Source: a bacterium
Lineage (GTDB): Bacteria; Bacillota; Bacilli; Lactobacillales; Streptococcaceae
Assembly: GCA_905221545.1 (NCBI GenBank)
Contig: CAJNDO010000012.1
Location: 1-51,883 of the forward strand
DNA: 51,883 nucleotides
Direction: 5' to 3'
The position numbers and the translations under genes are program-made. This document shows positions 17,172 through 25,394 of this stretch, piece by piece. How positions within the stretch are numbered: position 1 is the stretch's first letter; the number at the start of each line of letters is the position of its first letter. The notes below the pieces were generated by a model. The model was given only the letters and a program-made list of their open reading frames with translations. It did no database searches and was not told where the DNA came from.

Positions 17172-18443
17172 TTATTCACCAAATTTTTGTTTGATTGTTT
17201 CTTTGATCAATGTTACAGCATCGTTAGCAGCTGTTTTAGCATCTTTCTTACCACTTACAGAGTCAAAGAGCATGTTAGCAGCTGGTTCCCAAACTGCAGA
17301 CATTTGAGAGATGTTTGGCATTGGTTGAGCGTTCTTGAACTGTTTGATAACAGCTGTTGTCAACTCATCGTTTTTACCTTCAGCGTATGAACGAGCTTCA
17401 GTGTTAGCTGGGATTTCGTTAGTTGCATCGTAGAAGGCTTTTTGTTGTTCAGTTGAAACAAGGAAGTCTACAAATTTTTGTGCGCCTTCAAGGTTCTTAG
17501 TGCTTGATGGGATGATCCAAGCTTTACCACCACCGAATGCTGAGTAGTCTTTTCCGTTTGGAAGAGTTGGGATAGTTGCAACACCGTAGTTTACTTTAGC
17601 ATCTTTGAAGGCTTGAGCTTTCCAAGGTCCGTCGATGATAGCAGCTGTTTTACCTTCTTGGAATTGAGTTTGGATTAAGTTTCCAGCAGCTGTACCATCT
17701 TGCATACCTTTAGGCCATTTTTCGTACCAAGATTTAGCGTAGTTGATACCTGCGATAGAACCGTCGTTAGCAAGACCGATGTCTTTAGCATCTTTACCGT
17801 TTTGACCGAATACGTAAGCACCGTTACCAGCAAGAAGTCCGTATGCATAGTAGAAGTTTGTCCAGTCAGCTAGGAAAGCAGAAGTTTTTCCATCTTCTCC
17901 AGCGAATGCGTATTTGCTATCTTTAGCAAGGTTTTCCAAGTCAGCAAAAGTTTTTGGAGCTTCTTTTACCAAGTCTTTGTTGTAGTACATAACAAGTGAC
18001 TCGATAACGGCAGGAGCACCGTAAACTTTACCGTCAGCAGCTGTTACAAGAGATTTAGTTTTATCATCTGTTTTAGCGCCGTCGCTCAATTTAACTTCTG
18101 AAAGTTGTCCGTCAGTACCAAGGCTACCTACACGGTCGTATGGAGCCATCATAACGTCAGCAGCTTGACCTGATTGGTTGTCAAGAGAAAGTTTGTCAAG
18201 ACCACCAAGTTGGTCACCAGATTTGATGTTGACTTTTGTTCCTGATTCTTTTTCATAAGCTTTAGCAACTGTTTCAGCATAAGCTTTGTATTGGTCTTCA
18301 ACGTAAAGAGTGATTTCTTTCGCTTCAGATGAACCAGAATCAGCAGGCTTATCAGCAGTTTTGCTTCCGCAAGCTACCAAAAGCAAGCTAGCAAGTGTAG
18401 CAGTTCCAAGCACAGCAGCGCTCTTCATGAATTTAGATGACAT
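17172..18443 (-). CDS. malX: Maltose/maltodextrin-binding lipoprotein
   Basis: 423 residues. A lipoprotein signal peptide ends at lipobox LLVAC (Cys25), so the protein is anchored to the outer face of the membrane. The mature protein is a type-I extracellular solute-binding protein (family 1), starting with ITLYVEDQYKAYAETVAKAYEKES. It feeds maltodextrins to MalC/MalD. AGGAGGAATACACT precedes the ATG. First gene of malXCD, with a -10/-35 and MalR operator immediately upstream. Confidence 0.96.
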   Translation of the reverse strand: MSSKFMKSAAVLGTATLASLLLVACGSKTADKPADSGSSEAKEITLYVEDQYKAYAETVAKAYEKESGTKVNIKSGDQLGGLDKLSLDNQSGQAADVMMAPYDRVGSLGTDGQLSEVKLSDGAKTDDKTKSLVTAADGKVYGAPAVIESLVMYYNKDLVKEAPKTFADLENLAKDSKYAFAGEDGKTSAFLADWTNFYYAYGLLAGNGAYVFGQNGKDAKDIGLANDGSIAGINYAKSWYEKWPKGMQDGTAAGNLIQTQFQEGKTAAIIDGPWKAQAFKDAKVNYGVATIPTLPNGKDYSAFGGGKAWIIPSSTKNLEGAQKFVDFLVSTEQQKAFYDATNEIPANTEARSYAEGKNDELTTAVIKQFKNAQPMPNISQMSAVWEPAANMLFDSVSGKKDAKTAANDAVTLIKETIKQKFGE

Positions 18444-18481
18444 AGTGTATTCCTCCTAAAGAATAACAAATTTTATAATGA

Positions 18482-18500
18482 GGAAACGCAAACGTTTTCC
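18482..18500. promoter_or_regulatory. MalR operator at the malX promoter
   Basis: ACGCAAACGTTTTC (18486-18499) matches most of the perfect palindrome at the malM promoter. It lies at about +5 to +20 of the malX transcript, where binding would block initiation or early elongation. Confidence 0.8.
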
Positions 18501-18511
18501 TTTATGGGACT

Positions 18512-18540
18512 AGTATAGCACAAACAGAAAACGGTTGCAA
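18512..18540 (-). promoter_or_regulatory. Promoter of malXCD with cre-like overlap
   Basis: On the minus strand the -35 TTGCAA (18535-18540) and extended -10 TG-c-TATACT (18512-18517) have a 17-bp spacer. The sequence TGCAACCGTTTTCT across the -35 fits the catabolite-responsive element pattern TGNAANCGNWNNCA at all but the last base, so CcpA repression is plausible. Confidence 0.8.
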
Positions 18541-18832
18541 GTGTTTTTTGTAAAAATTTTAAAAAAATTTCACGCAAAGGGTAAGCGTTTTATTTGTTTA
18601 TAATAGAAGAAAAGTCAGAAAATATATTTTCATGATTTTACTGAAATTATTTAGGGAAACGATTGCCTAGATTTTGAACAAAAAATAAATTGCTCTAGAC
18701 CAAAAGTAAGCTAAGTTGGGCCTTCGATTTGTAGTTGAAGAAGATTTGGTAAATAGAAAAGGAAAATGTATATGTATACATAAAGAAGGACAACTTTTTT
18801 TAAAAAATAATCAAAAGTTTTTTTAAAAACGC
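18541..18832. other. A/T-rich intergenic region between divergent mal promoters
   Basis: No gene is seen in the roughly 480 bp between malX and malM. The middle part is very A/T-rich. It includes AAGCGTTTTATTTG followed by TATAAT at about 18600 (a possible weak rightward promoter). A perfect palindrome ATGTATA-tg-TATACAT lies at 18766-18781. Several A/T tracts (about 18790-18825) before the malM -35 could bend DNA or act as an UP element. Confidence 0.5.
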
Positions 18833-18884
18833 TTGCAATTATTCCAAAAATGAAGTATACTTATCTTAACGCAAACGTTTGCGT
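18833..18884 (+). promoter_or_regulatory. Promoter of malMP with perfect MalR operator
   Basis: TTGCAA (18833-18838) and TATACT (18856-18861) are 17 bp apart. The 16-bp perfect palindrome ACGCAAACGTTTGCGT (18869-18884) covers about +1 to +17. The -35 is the same hexamer, in the same context (AACGCTTGCAA), as in the malX promoter, with a possible cre on the opposite strand. Confidence 0.85.
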
Positions 18885-18927
18885 CCAAAAATGAAAATTT
18901 AAACTACAAATACACGAGGTGTTGTTT

Positions 18928-20445
18928 ATGAAAAAACGTCAAAGTGGTGTGTTGATGCACATCTCTTCTCTCCCAGGAGCCTACGGAATCGGATCATTTG
19001 GTCAAAGTGCTTATGACTTCGTTGATTTCTTGGTCCGTACCAAACAACGTTACTGGCAAATCCTTCCGCTAGGAACAACTAGTTATGGGGATTCTCCTTA
19101 CCAATCTTTCTCAGCCTTCGCGGGAAACACTCACTTTATCGATTTGGATATCTTGGTGGAGCAAGGTTTGTTGGAAGCAAGTGACCTTGAAGGAGTTGAC
19201 TTTGGTAGCGATGCATCTGAAGTTGACTATGCGAAAATCTACTATGCACGTCGTCCTCTTTTAGAAAAAGCGGTAAAACGTTTCTTTGAAGTCGGAGATG
19301 TTAAAGATTTTGAGAAATTTGCTCAAGACAACCAATCATGGCTTGAGCTCTTTGCTGAGTATATGGCTATCAAAGAGCATTTTGACAATCTTGCTTGGAC
19401 TGAATGGCCAGATGCAGATGCTCGTGCTCGTAAAGTTTCAGCACTTGAAAGCTACCGTGAGCAATTGGCAGACAAGTTGGTTTACCACCGTGTGACTCAG
19501 TACTTCTTCTTCCAACAATGGTTGAAATTGAAAGCCTACGCTAACGACAACCACATCGAAATCGTTGGGGATATGCCAATCTACGTAGCGGAAGATTCAA
19601 GCGATATGTGGGCAAATCCACATCTCTTCAAGACAGATGTCAACGGTAAAGCAACTTGCATCGCAGGATGCCCACCAGATGAGTTTTCTGCAACTGGTCA
19701 GCTTTGGGGTAACCCAATCTATGACTGGGAAGCAATGGACAAAGATGGTTACAAATGGTGGATCGAACGCTTGCGTGAAAGCTTCAAAATCTACGATATC
19801 GTTCGTATTGACCACTTCCGTGGTTTCGAATCTTACTGGGAAATCCCTGCTGGTTCTGATACAGCAGCACCTGGTGAGTGGGTCAAAGGTCCTGGCTACA
19901 AGCTCTTTGCAGCCGTTAAGGAAGAACTTGGTGAGCTAAACATCATCGCTGAAGACCTTGGTTTCATGACTGATGAAGTGATCGAGTTGCGTGAACGTAC
20001 TGGCTTCCCAGGAATGAAGATTCTTCAATTTGCCTTCAACCCAGAAGACGAAAGTATCGATAGCCCACACTTGGCACCTGCTAACTCAGTTATGTACACA
20101 GGAACACACGATAACAATACGGTTCTTGGTTGGTACCGTAACGAGATCGATGATGCGACTCGTGAGTACATGGCTCGCTACACGAACCGTAAAGAATACG
20201 AAACAGTGCCACACGCTATGCTTCGCACAGTCTTTTCATCAGTTAGCTTCATGGCAATTGCAACTATGCAAGATTTGCTAGAATTGGATGAGACAGCTCG
20301 TATGAACTTCCCATCTACCCTTGGTGGAAACTGGTCTTGGCGTATGACTGAAGATCAATTGACACCAGCTGTCGAGGAAGGCTTGCTTGACTTGACAACA
20401 ATCTATCGACGAATTAATGAAAATTTGGTAGAATTAAAGAAATAA
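18928..20445 (+). CDS. malM: 4-alpha-glucanotransferase (amylomaltase), GH77
   Basis: 505 residues. Transfers maltosyl/glucan units between maltodextrins in the cytoplasm, producing longer chains for the phosphorylase and free glucose. Starts [24 protein letters not shown]77 features are visible: [13 protein letters not shown] (about 50), a nucleophile-region motif [14 protein letters not shown] (about 290), IIAEDLG (about 337) and [12 protein letters not shown] (about 393). ATG 18928 is used, with GAGGTG six bases upstream; the frame is open from a GTG three codons earlier. First gene of malMP (also called malQ). Confidence 0.96.
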   Translation: MKKRQSGVLMHISSLPGAYGIGSFGQSAYDFVDFLVRTKQRYWQILPLGTTSYGDSPYQSFSAFAGNTHFIDLDILVEQGLLEASDLEGVDFGSDASEVDYAKIYYARRPLLEKAVKRFFEVGDVKDFEKFAQDNQSWLELFAEYMAIKEHFDNLAWTEWPDADARARKVSALESYREQLADKLVYHRVTQYFFFQQWLKLKAYANDNHIEIVGDMPIYVAEDSSDMWANPHLFKTDVNGKATCIAGCPPDEFSATGQLWGNPIYDWEAMDKDGYKWWIERLRESFKIYDIVRIDHFRGFESYWEIPAGSDTAAPGEWVKGPGYKLFAAVKEELGELNIIAEDLGFMTDEVIELRERTGFPGMKILQFAFNPEDESIDSPHLAPANSVMYTGTHDNNTVLGWYRNEIDDATREYMARYTNRKEYETVPHAMLRTVFSSVSFMAIATMQDLLELDETARMNFPSTLGGNWSWRMTEDQLTPAVEEGLLDLTTIYRRINENLVELKK

Positions 20446-20470
20446 TACAATATCAGGAGACACCTTAAAC

Positions 20471-22729
20471 ATGTTATCACTACAAGAATTTGTACAAAAT
20501 CGTTACAATAAAACCATTGCAGAATGTAGCAATGAAGAGCTTTACCTTGCTCTTCTTAACTACAGCAAGCTTGCAAGCAGCCAAAAACCAGTCAACACTG
20601 GTAAAAAGAAAGTTTACTACATCTCAGCTGAGTTCTTGATTGGTAAACTCTTGTCAAACAACTTGATCAACCTTGGTCTTTACGACGATGTTAAAAAAGA
20701 ACTTGCTGCTGCAGGTAAAGACTTGATCGAAGTTGAAGAAGTTGAATTGGAACCATCTCTTGGTAATGGTGGTTTGGGACGTTTGGCTGCCTGCTTTATC
20801 GACTCAATTGCGACTCTTGGTTTGAACGGTGACGGTGTTGGTCTTAACTACCACTTTGGTCTTTTCCAACAAGTTCTTAAAAACAATCAACAAGAAACAA
20901 TTCCAAATGCATGGTTGACAGAGCAAAACTGGTTGGTTCGCTCAAGCCGTAGCTACCAAGTGCCATTTGCAGACTTTACTTTGACATCAACTCTTTATGA
21001 TATTGATGTTACTGGTTATGAAACAGCAACTAAAAACCGCTTGCGTTTGTTTGACTTGGATTCAGTTGATTCTTCTATTATTAAAGATGGTATCAACTTT
21101 GACAAGACAGATATCGCTCGCAACTTGACTCTCTTCCTTTACCCAGATGATAGTGACCGTCAAGGTGAATTGCTCCGTATCTTCCAACAATACTTCATGG
21201 TTTCAAACGGTGCGCAATTGATCATCGACGAAGCAATCGAAAAAGGAAGCAACTTGCATGACCTTGCTGACTACGCAGTTGTACAAATCAACGATACTCA
21301 CCCATCAATGGTTATCCCTGAATTGATCCGTCTTTTGACTGCACGTGGTATCGAGCTTGACGAAGCAATCTCAATCGTTCGTAGCATGACTGCCTACACT
21401 AACCACACAATCCTTGCTGAAGCCCTTGAAAAATGGCCTCTTGAATTCTTGCAAGAAGTGGTTCCTCACTTGGTACCAATCATTAAAGAATTGGACCGTC
21501 GCGTGAAAGCAGAAGTGAAAGATCCAGCTGTTCAAATTATTGACGAGAGCGGACGTGTTCACATGGCTCACATGGATATCCACTACGGATACAGCGTTAA
21601 CGGGGTAGCAGCACTTCACACTGAAATCTTGAAAAATTCTGAGTTGAAAGCTTTCTACGACCTTTACCCAGAAAAATTCAACAACAAGACAAACGGTATC
21701 ACGTTCCGTCGTTGGCTCATGCATGCTAACCCAAGCTTGTCTCACTACTTGGATGAGATTCTTGGAGAAGGTTGGCACCATGAAGCAGATGAGCTTGAAA
21801 AACTCTTGTCTTATGAAGACAAAGCAGCTGTCAAAGAAAAATTGGAAAGCATCAAGGCTCACAACAAACGTAAATTGGCTCGTCACTTGAAAGAACACCA
21901 AGGTGTGGAAATCAATCCAAACTCTATCTTTGATATCCAAATCAAACGTCTTCACGAGTACAAACGCCAACAAATGAACGCTTTGTACGTAATCCACAAA
22001 TACCTTGACATCAAAGCTGGCAACATTCCTGCTCGTCCAATCACAATCTTCTTTGGTGGTAAAGCAGCTCCAGCCTACACAATCGCTCAAGACATTATCC
22101 ACTTGATCCTTTGCCTGTCAGAAGTTATTGCTAACGATCCAGCAGTAGCTCCACACTTGCAAGTGGTTATGGTTGAAAACTACAATGTTACTGCAGCAAG
22201 CTTCCTTATCCCAGCATGTGATATCTCAGAACAAATCTCACTTGCTTCGAAAGAAGCTTCAGGTACTGGTAACATGAAATTCATGTTGAACGGAGCTTTG
22301 ACTCTTGGTACTATGGACGGTGCTAACGTGGAAATCGCTGAGTTGGTTGGCGACGAAAACATCTACATCTTCGGTGAAGATTCAGAAACTGTTATCGATC
22401 TTTACGCAAAAGCAGCTTACAAATCAAGCGAATTCTACGCTCGTGAAGCTATCAAACCATTGGTTGACTTCATCGTTAGCGATGCAGTTCTTGCAGCTGG
22501 AAACAAAGAGCGCTTGGAACGTCTTTACAATGAATTGATCAACAAAGACTGGTTCATGACTCTCCTTGACTTGGAAGACTACATCAAAGTCAAAGAGCAA
22601 ATGCTTGCTGACTACGAAGACCGTGACGCATGGTTGGATAAAGTCATCGTTAACATTTCTAAAGCAGGATTCTTCTCATCTGACCGTACAATCGCTCAGT
22701 ATAACGAAGATATCTGGCACTTGAACTAA
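20471..22729 (+). CDS. malP: Maltodextrin (glycogen) phosphorylase
   Basis: 752 residues, GT35 family. Releases glucose-1-phosphate from the non-reducing end of maltodextrins using phosphate and pyridoxal phosphate. The PLP-lysine motif [15 protein letters not shown] is near residue 595-609. [14 protein letters not shown] (about 96-109) is the other family signature. AGGAGA lies before the ATG, 25 bp after malM, and the pair forms one operon. Codon use is strongly biased (highly expressed), as in malM. Confidence 0.97.
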   Translation: MLSLQEFVQNRYNKTIAECSNEELYLALLNYSKLASSQKPVNTGKKKVYYISAEFLIGKLLSNNLINLGLYDDVKKELAAAGKDLIEVEEVELEPSLGNGGLGRLAACFIDSIATLGLNGDGVGLNYHFGLFQQVLKNNQQETIPNAWLTEQNWLVRSSRSYQVPFADFTLTSTLYDIDVTGYETATKNRLRLFDLDSVDSSIIKDGINFDKTDIARNLTLFLYPDDSDRQGELLRIFQQYFMVSNGAQLIIDEAIEKGSNLHDLADYAVVQINDTHPSMVIPELIRLLTARGIELDEAISIVRSMTAYTNHTILAEALEKWPLEFLQEVVPHLVPIIKELDRRVKAEVKDPAVQIIDESGRVHMAHMDIHYGYSVNGVAALHTEILKNSELKAFYDLYPEKFNNKTNGITFRRWLMHANPSLSHYLDEILGEGWHHEADELEKLLSYEDKAAVKEKLESIKAHNKRKLARHLKEHQGVEINPNSIFDIQIKRLHEYKRQQMNALYVIHKYLDIKAGNIPARPITIFFGGKAAPAYTIAQDIIHLILCLSEVIANDPAVAPHLQVVMVENYNVTAASFLIPACDISEQISLASKEASGTGNMKFMLNGALTLGTMDGANVEIAELVGDENIYIFGEDSETVIDLYAKAAYKSSEFYAREAIKPLVDFIVSDAVLAAGNKERLERLYNELINKDWFMTLLDLEDYIKVKEQMLADYEDRDAWLDKVIVNISKAGFFSSDRTIAQYNEDIWHLN

Positions 22730-22757
22730 GCTACAAATTTATACTAATAAGATTTGT

Positions 22758-22791
22758 AAAAAGCGAATTTCGATTGAAATTCGCTTTTTTT
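22758..22791 (+). terminator. Intrinsic terminator of malMP
   Basis: AAAGCGAATTT pairs with AAATTCGCTTT around cgattg, and seven T follow. Confidence 0.92.
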
Positions 22792-22796
22792 GAATA

Positions 22797-22975
22797 CTGT
22801 GGATTTGGCTCAATCTTATCTTAAAAGAAGAGAAATCATAGATACAGTTAAGGCTTAGAAATACTGCTTTTTACTCTCTTTCAACCTCATGTTTATTTGT
22901 AGATAATTACCTCATATTCCTTGTATTCGCTTACATAAAGTATTATAATATGATTGTAGGAAAGAAGGTGTTTTT
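22797..22975 (+). repeat. Upstream copy 1 of a tandem duplication
   Basis: About 180 bp starting GTGGATTTGG and ending GTAGGAAAGAAGGTGTTTTT is repeated at 23285-23462 with scattered changes; the last 50 bp are almost identical. It includes a promoter TTGTAT (22921-22926), 17 bp, TATAAT (22944-22949), and a ribosome site AAAGAAGG for the following small gene. Confidence 0.8.
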
Positions 22976-23119
22976 ATGATATATACAAAATTGGTGTTGT
23001 TTATTACCTTTCTTGTAATAAGCTTGTTACCTGATAAGATTTTTGGAAAAAATAAAAAAATTTGGAAAATAGTTCTTGCAATATTGACGGCGGTGGCAGC
23101 ATTGTCATTTATGTACTAA
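22976..23119 (+). CDS. Small hydrophobic membrane protein, 47 residues
   Basis: Begins MIYTKLVLFITFLVISLLPD, with a lysine-rich turn (KNKKIWK) and a second hydrophobic stretch (IVLAILTAVAALSFMY). GAAAGAAGG is 9 bases upstream and a good promoter precedes it. Two membrane segments in a hairpin are likely. It has no similarity to the product downstream of the second promoter copy, so the two copies now drive different genes. Function unknown; small toxin-like peptide is possible but unsupported. Confidence 0.6.
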   Translation: MIYTKLVLFITFLVISLLPDKIFGKNKKIWKIVLAILTAVAALSFMY

Positions 23120-23142
23120 GTTATTTTAAGAATGTAGGGTTT

Positions 23143-23281
23143 ATTTTGGATTTTATTTATAATTTTGACCTGCCTCTATATAGGTAACCACGATTTGTTT
23201 CCTCTTAATCATCAAGAACTCTCTCTTCGTGGTAGTTTCTGGGGTTCGGTACTGGCCTTATATCACTTACTGTTTATTTGA
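23143..23281 (+). pseudogene. Decayed copy of the downstream 68-aa membrane protein gene
   Basis: The frame GLFWILFIILTCLYIGNHD, continuing FPLNHQELSLRG and SFWGSVLALYHLLFI, is nearly identical to residues 13-60 of the gene at 23463. It has no start codon (a TAG precedes GLFW) and stops early after LLFI. It is therefore a 5'- and 3'-truncated relic left by the tandem duplication. Confidence 0.8.
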
Positions 23282-23284
23282 ATG

Positions 23285-23462
23285 CCGTGGATTTGGGTCA
23301 ATCTTGTCTAAAAACAGATAAATCCTTAGATACAGTGAAGGTTTAGAAATGCTGGTTTTTACTGTCTTCAGCCTTATATTTCTTCGTAGTTGCTTACCTC
23401 ATATTTCTTGTATCTGCTTACATAAAGTATTATAATATGATTGTAGGAAAGAAGGTGTTTTT
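23285..23462 (+). repeat. Upstream copy 2 of the tandem duplication
   Basis: Second copy of the 22797-22975 segment, with promoter TTGTAT (23408-23413), 17 bp, TATAAT (23431-23436), preceding the 68-aa gene. The two copies are about 485 bp apart. Confidence 0.8.
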
Positions 23463-23669
23463 ATGTGGAAAAAATATTTTTCAAAATATAAATGGACTGA
23501 TTTATTTTGGATTGTATTTGTTATTCTGACCTGCCTCTATATTGGTAACCATGATTTGTTTCCTCTCAATCATCAAGAACTCTCTCTTCGAGGTAGTTTC
23601 TGGGGGTCTGTACTTGCCTTATATCATTTACTATTCATTGATAAGTTTGTTATCTCGAATCGAAAATAA
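23463..23669 (+). CDS. Small membrane protein, 68 residues
   Basis: MWKKYFSKYKWTDLFW, then a membrane segment (IVFVILTCLYIG), a loop with NHDLFPLNHQELSLRG, and a second hydrophobic stretch (SFWGSVLALYHLLFI) with a basic end. GAAAGAAGG precedes the ATG and the duplicated promoter drives it. The intact member of a duplicated pair. No family recognised. Confidence 0.7.
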   Translation: MWKKYFSKYKWTDLFWIVFVILTCLYIGNHDLFPLNHQELSLRGSFWGSVLALYHLLFIDKFVISNRK

Positions 23670-23724
23670 ATATGAGGTATATGCCTGACTGCCTACTGTT
23701 AGGATTGATTTTGGAGGAAAGATT

Positions 23725-23895
23725 TTGTCTCTATTATTTATTGCTTTAAATTTATTTATTTTGTACAAGATTTATTCTTTGAGGCGGGAGAAATCGAAAT
23801 ACTTGATTTATACGGCCTATATCATATTTGGGGTAAATGTACTATATGGTATTCAATGGTTATTAAGAGAACTGATTTCAACTAATTCCCCTTAA
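23725..23895 (+). CDS. Small membrane protein with TTG start, 56 residues
   Basis: A frame opened by TTG at 23725, six bases after the strong site GGAGGA. It encodes SLLFIALNLFILYKIYSLRREKSK and a second hydrophobic segment (YLIYTAYIIFGVNVLYGIQWLL), stop TAA at 23893-23895. There is no in-frame ATG upstream. The good ribosome site and two-helix layout support a real gene; it would be missed by ATG-only calling. Probably co-transcribed with the 68-aa gene 55 bp upstream. Confidence 0.55.
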   Translation: MSLLFIALNLFILYKIYSLRREKSKYLIYTAYIIFGVNVLYGIQWLLRELISTNSP

Positions 23896-23913
23896 TGTGT
23901 ATGGAAACTATAA

Positions 23914-23963
23914 CAAAACGCATAAGATTAAGGTTTTGAGCACCAGTTCTTATGCGTTTTTGT
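23914..23963. terminator. Bidirectional terminator
   Basis: AAAACGCATAAG pairs with CTTATGCGTTTT over a 22-base loop, with A- and T-runs on both sides. It separates the rightward small genes from the leftward rlmA gene. Confidence 0.75.
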
Positions 23964-24009
23964 AATATTGAGGATTTTCAGTAAGTTTTCTACCTTTGCG
24001 AAGTCTAGT

Positions 24010-24858
24010 TTAGAATGCTTTCCCAACCAAAATCTCTGCTTCAATGGTAATCTCTGTCAGTTGGCTCCAGTCAATCTTGCTCTGGTCGATGTAAAAGAGG
24101 AGAGGAGTCATACTGAGTAGGGCTTGGAGCTGCTCTGCTGTGATAGTCTTAGTCAGAGAGGCCGTTTGACTAGATAGGATGGTAAAGTGTTCTTGGAAAT
24201 GATTTTTGATATCTTGATTGGAATAATCCTTGTTTGTTAGCTGGTCTTGCACCCTTTGACGAATTTCCTTGAGGTGATTTTCAGTTGGAATAACCTTTAT
24301 CAAGATACCGTCTTTGGATAAAACGCGACGAAATTCTCCATAGTTGGCAGGTGAGAAGATATCAAGCAGGATATCCATGCTTGCGTCTTTTAAAGGAAGA
24401 CGAGCCAGGTCGCCAACGAACCAATTGACTGCCCAGTTTGGTTCACTCTTGGCAGCGATTTGGACGGAATCTTTGGAAATATCAAAGGCATAGAAGGTTT
24501 TGTCAGGATGACTTTCTTGAAGTTTGCGAGAATAGAATCCTTCGCCACAACCGATATCTAAAATTGTTTTGGCATTTTTTGAGTTTGAAAGTAAATCAGA
24601 GACGACCTCTAGAATAGCCTGATAAAAGCCGGCTTCTAGGATTTGTTGACGGTTTTGAAAATTTTCCTTGTCGTAGTTGGTAGATTGCTTGATTTGAGGT
24701 GCCAGATTGACATAGCCAAATTTAGCCAAGTCAAAAGAATGGCGATTGTTGCATTTGAGACTGCTCTCTACCAGAGTCAGATTTTCTTGACAGATAGGAC
24801 AGGCAAAGGCAGTAGCAGAAGCAAAACGCTGAAGTTTGGGTTTGAGATTTGTATTCAT
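24010..24858 (-). CDS. rlmA: 23S rRNA (guanine-748-N1)-methyltransferase RlmA(II)
   Basis: 282 residues: an N-terminal zinc site with C20, C23, C36 and H40 (CPIC, then CNNRH), then a Rossmann methyltransferase domain with the SAM motif LDIGCGEGFYS (about 98-108). In Gram-positives the RlmA(II)/TlrB form modifies G748 of 23S rRNA, and the pneumococcal enzyme influences telithromycin susceptibility; that specificity is carried over from the family. Stand-alone gene, leftward. Confidence 0.92.
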   Translation of the reverse strand: MNTNLKPKLQRFASATAFACPICQENLTLVESSLKCNNRHSFDLAKFGYVNLAPQIKQSTNYDKENFQNRQQILEAGFYQAILEVVSDLLSNSKNAKTILDIGCGEGFYSRKLQESHPDKTFYAFDISKDSVQIAAKSEPNWAVNWFVGDLARLPLKDASMDILLDIFSPANYGEFRRVLSKDGILIKVIPTENHLKEIRQRVQDQLTNKDYSNQDIKNHFQEHFTILSSQTASLTKTITAEQLQALLSMTPLLFYIDQSKIDWSQLTEITIEAEILVGKAF

Positions 24859-24934
24859 AGTTTAAGTGTATCAAAAGAGGCAAATGAAAGCAACTTTAGG
24901 AATAAGTAGATGGGAGATTCAGTAGAAATAAAAC

Positions 24935-25042
24935 TAATACTCTTCGAAAATCTCTTCAAACCACGTCAACGTCGCCTTGCCGTACTCAAGTACAGCCTGC
25001 GGCTAGTTTCCTAGTTTGCTCTTTGATTTTCATTGAGTATAA
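24935..25042 (+). repeat. BOX element (A-C type, no boxB)
   Basis: Starts TAATACTCTTCGAAAATC and contains ACGTCAACGTCGCCTTGCCG. It passes directly through a short TACTCAAGTACA turn into the boxC end (GCGGCTAGTTTCC to CATTGAGTATAA). Shorter than the copy at 5558 because the middle module is absent. Confidence 0.93.
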
Positions 25043-25064
25043 TTCTCCAATTTATAAAATAAAA

Positions 25065-25093
25065 TTGCTTTTATATCTAAATTGCTATATAAT
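25065..25093 (+). promoter_or_regulatory. Promoter of the DUF6110/P-type ATPase operon
   Basis: TTGCTT (25065-25070), 17 bp, TATAAT (25088-25093), directly after the BOX element. No metal-regulator operator is obvious. Confidence 0.75.
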
Positions 25094-25114
25094 AATGATA
25101 AGGAGGAAATAAGT

Positions 25115-25393
25115 ATGTTAAAAGAAGTATTAAGCGTCGCAAAAGTTGCGAAAAAATCATCACTCTTTTTGGGTGGTGTCGCATTTGGTACCCTTGGTTT
25201 GAAAATCTTGGCAAGTAAGGAAGCTAAAAAAGGTTATTCTAAAGCTTTGGCTAAGGCTTACAAGTTGAAAGACGAGCTAGATGCATCTGTTTCTGTTGTG
25301 AAACAACATGGAGACGATGTCTTGCAAGATGCCAAATATTTGTACGAGCAAGAGAAAAAAGAAGAGCAATTAGATAGCCTTATAGGAGAATAA
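25115..25393 (+). CDS. DUF6110-like small protein, partner of P-type ATPase
   Basis: 92 residues from ATG 25115, set by AAGGAGGAAATAAGT. The N-terminus has a glycine-rich hydrophobic stretch (SLFLGGVAFGTLGLKILA, about 16-33), followed by a charged helical tail ending KKEEQLDSLIGE. It resembles the DUF6110 proteins that accompany heavy-metal P-type ATPases in streptococci and enterococci (from memory). The stop is one base before the ATPase ATG, so the two are translationally coupled, suggesting a subunit or chaperone role. Confidence 0.75.
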   Translation: MLKEVLSVAKVAKKSSLFLGGVAFGTLGLKILASKEAKKGYSKALAKAYKLKDELDASVSVVKQHGDDVLQDAKYLYEQEKKEEQLDSLIGE

Positions 25394-25394
25394 T

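Noticed and set aside
21371..22102. Long minus-strand frame opposite malP (243 codons)
   Set aside because: Arises from the strong codon bias of malP; no ribosome site and no recognisable domain.
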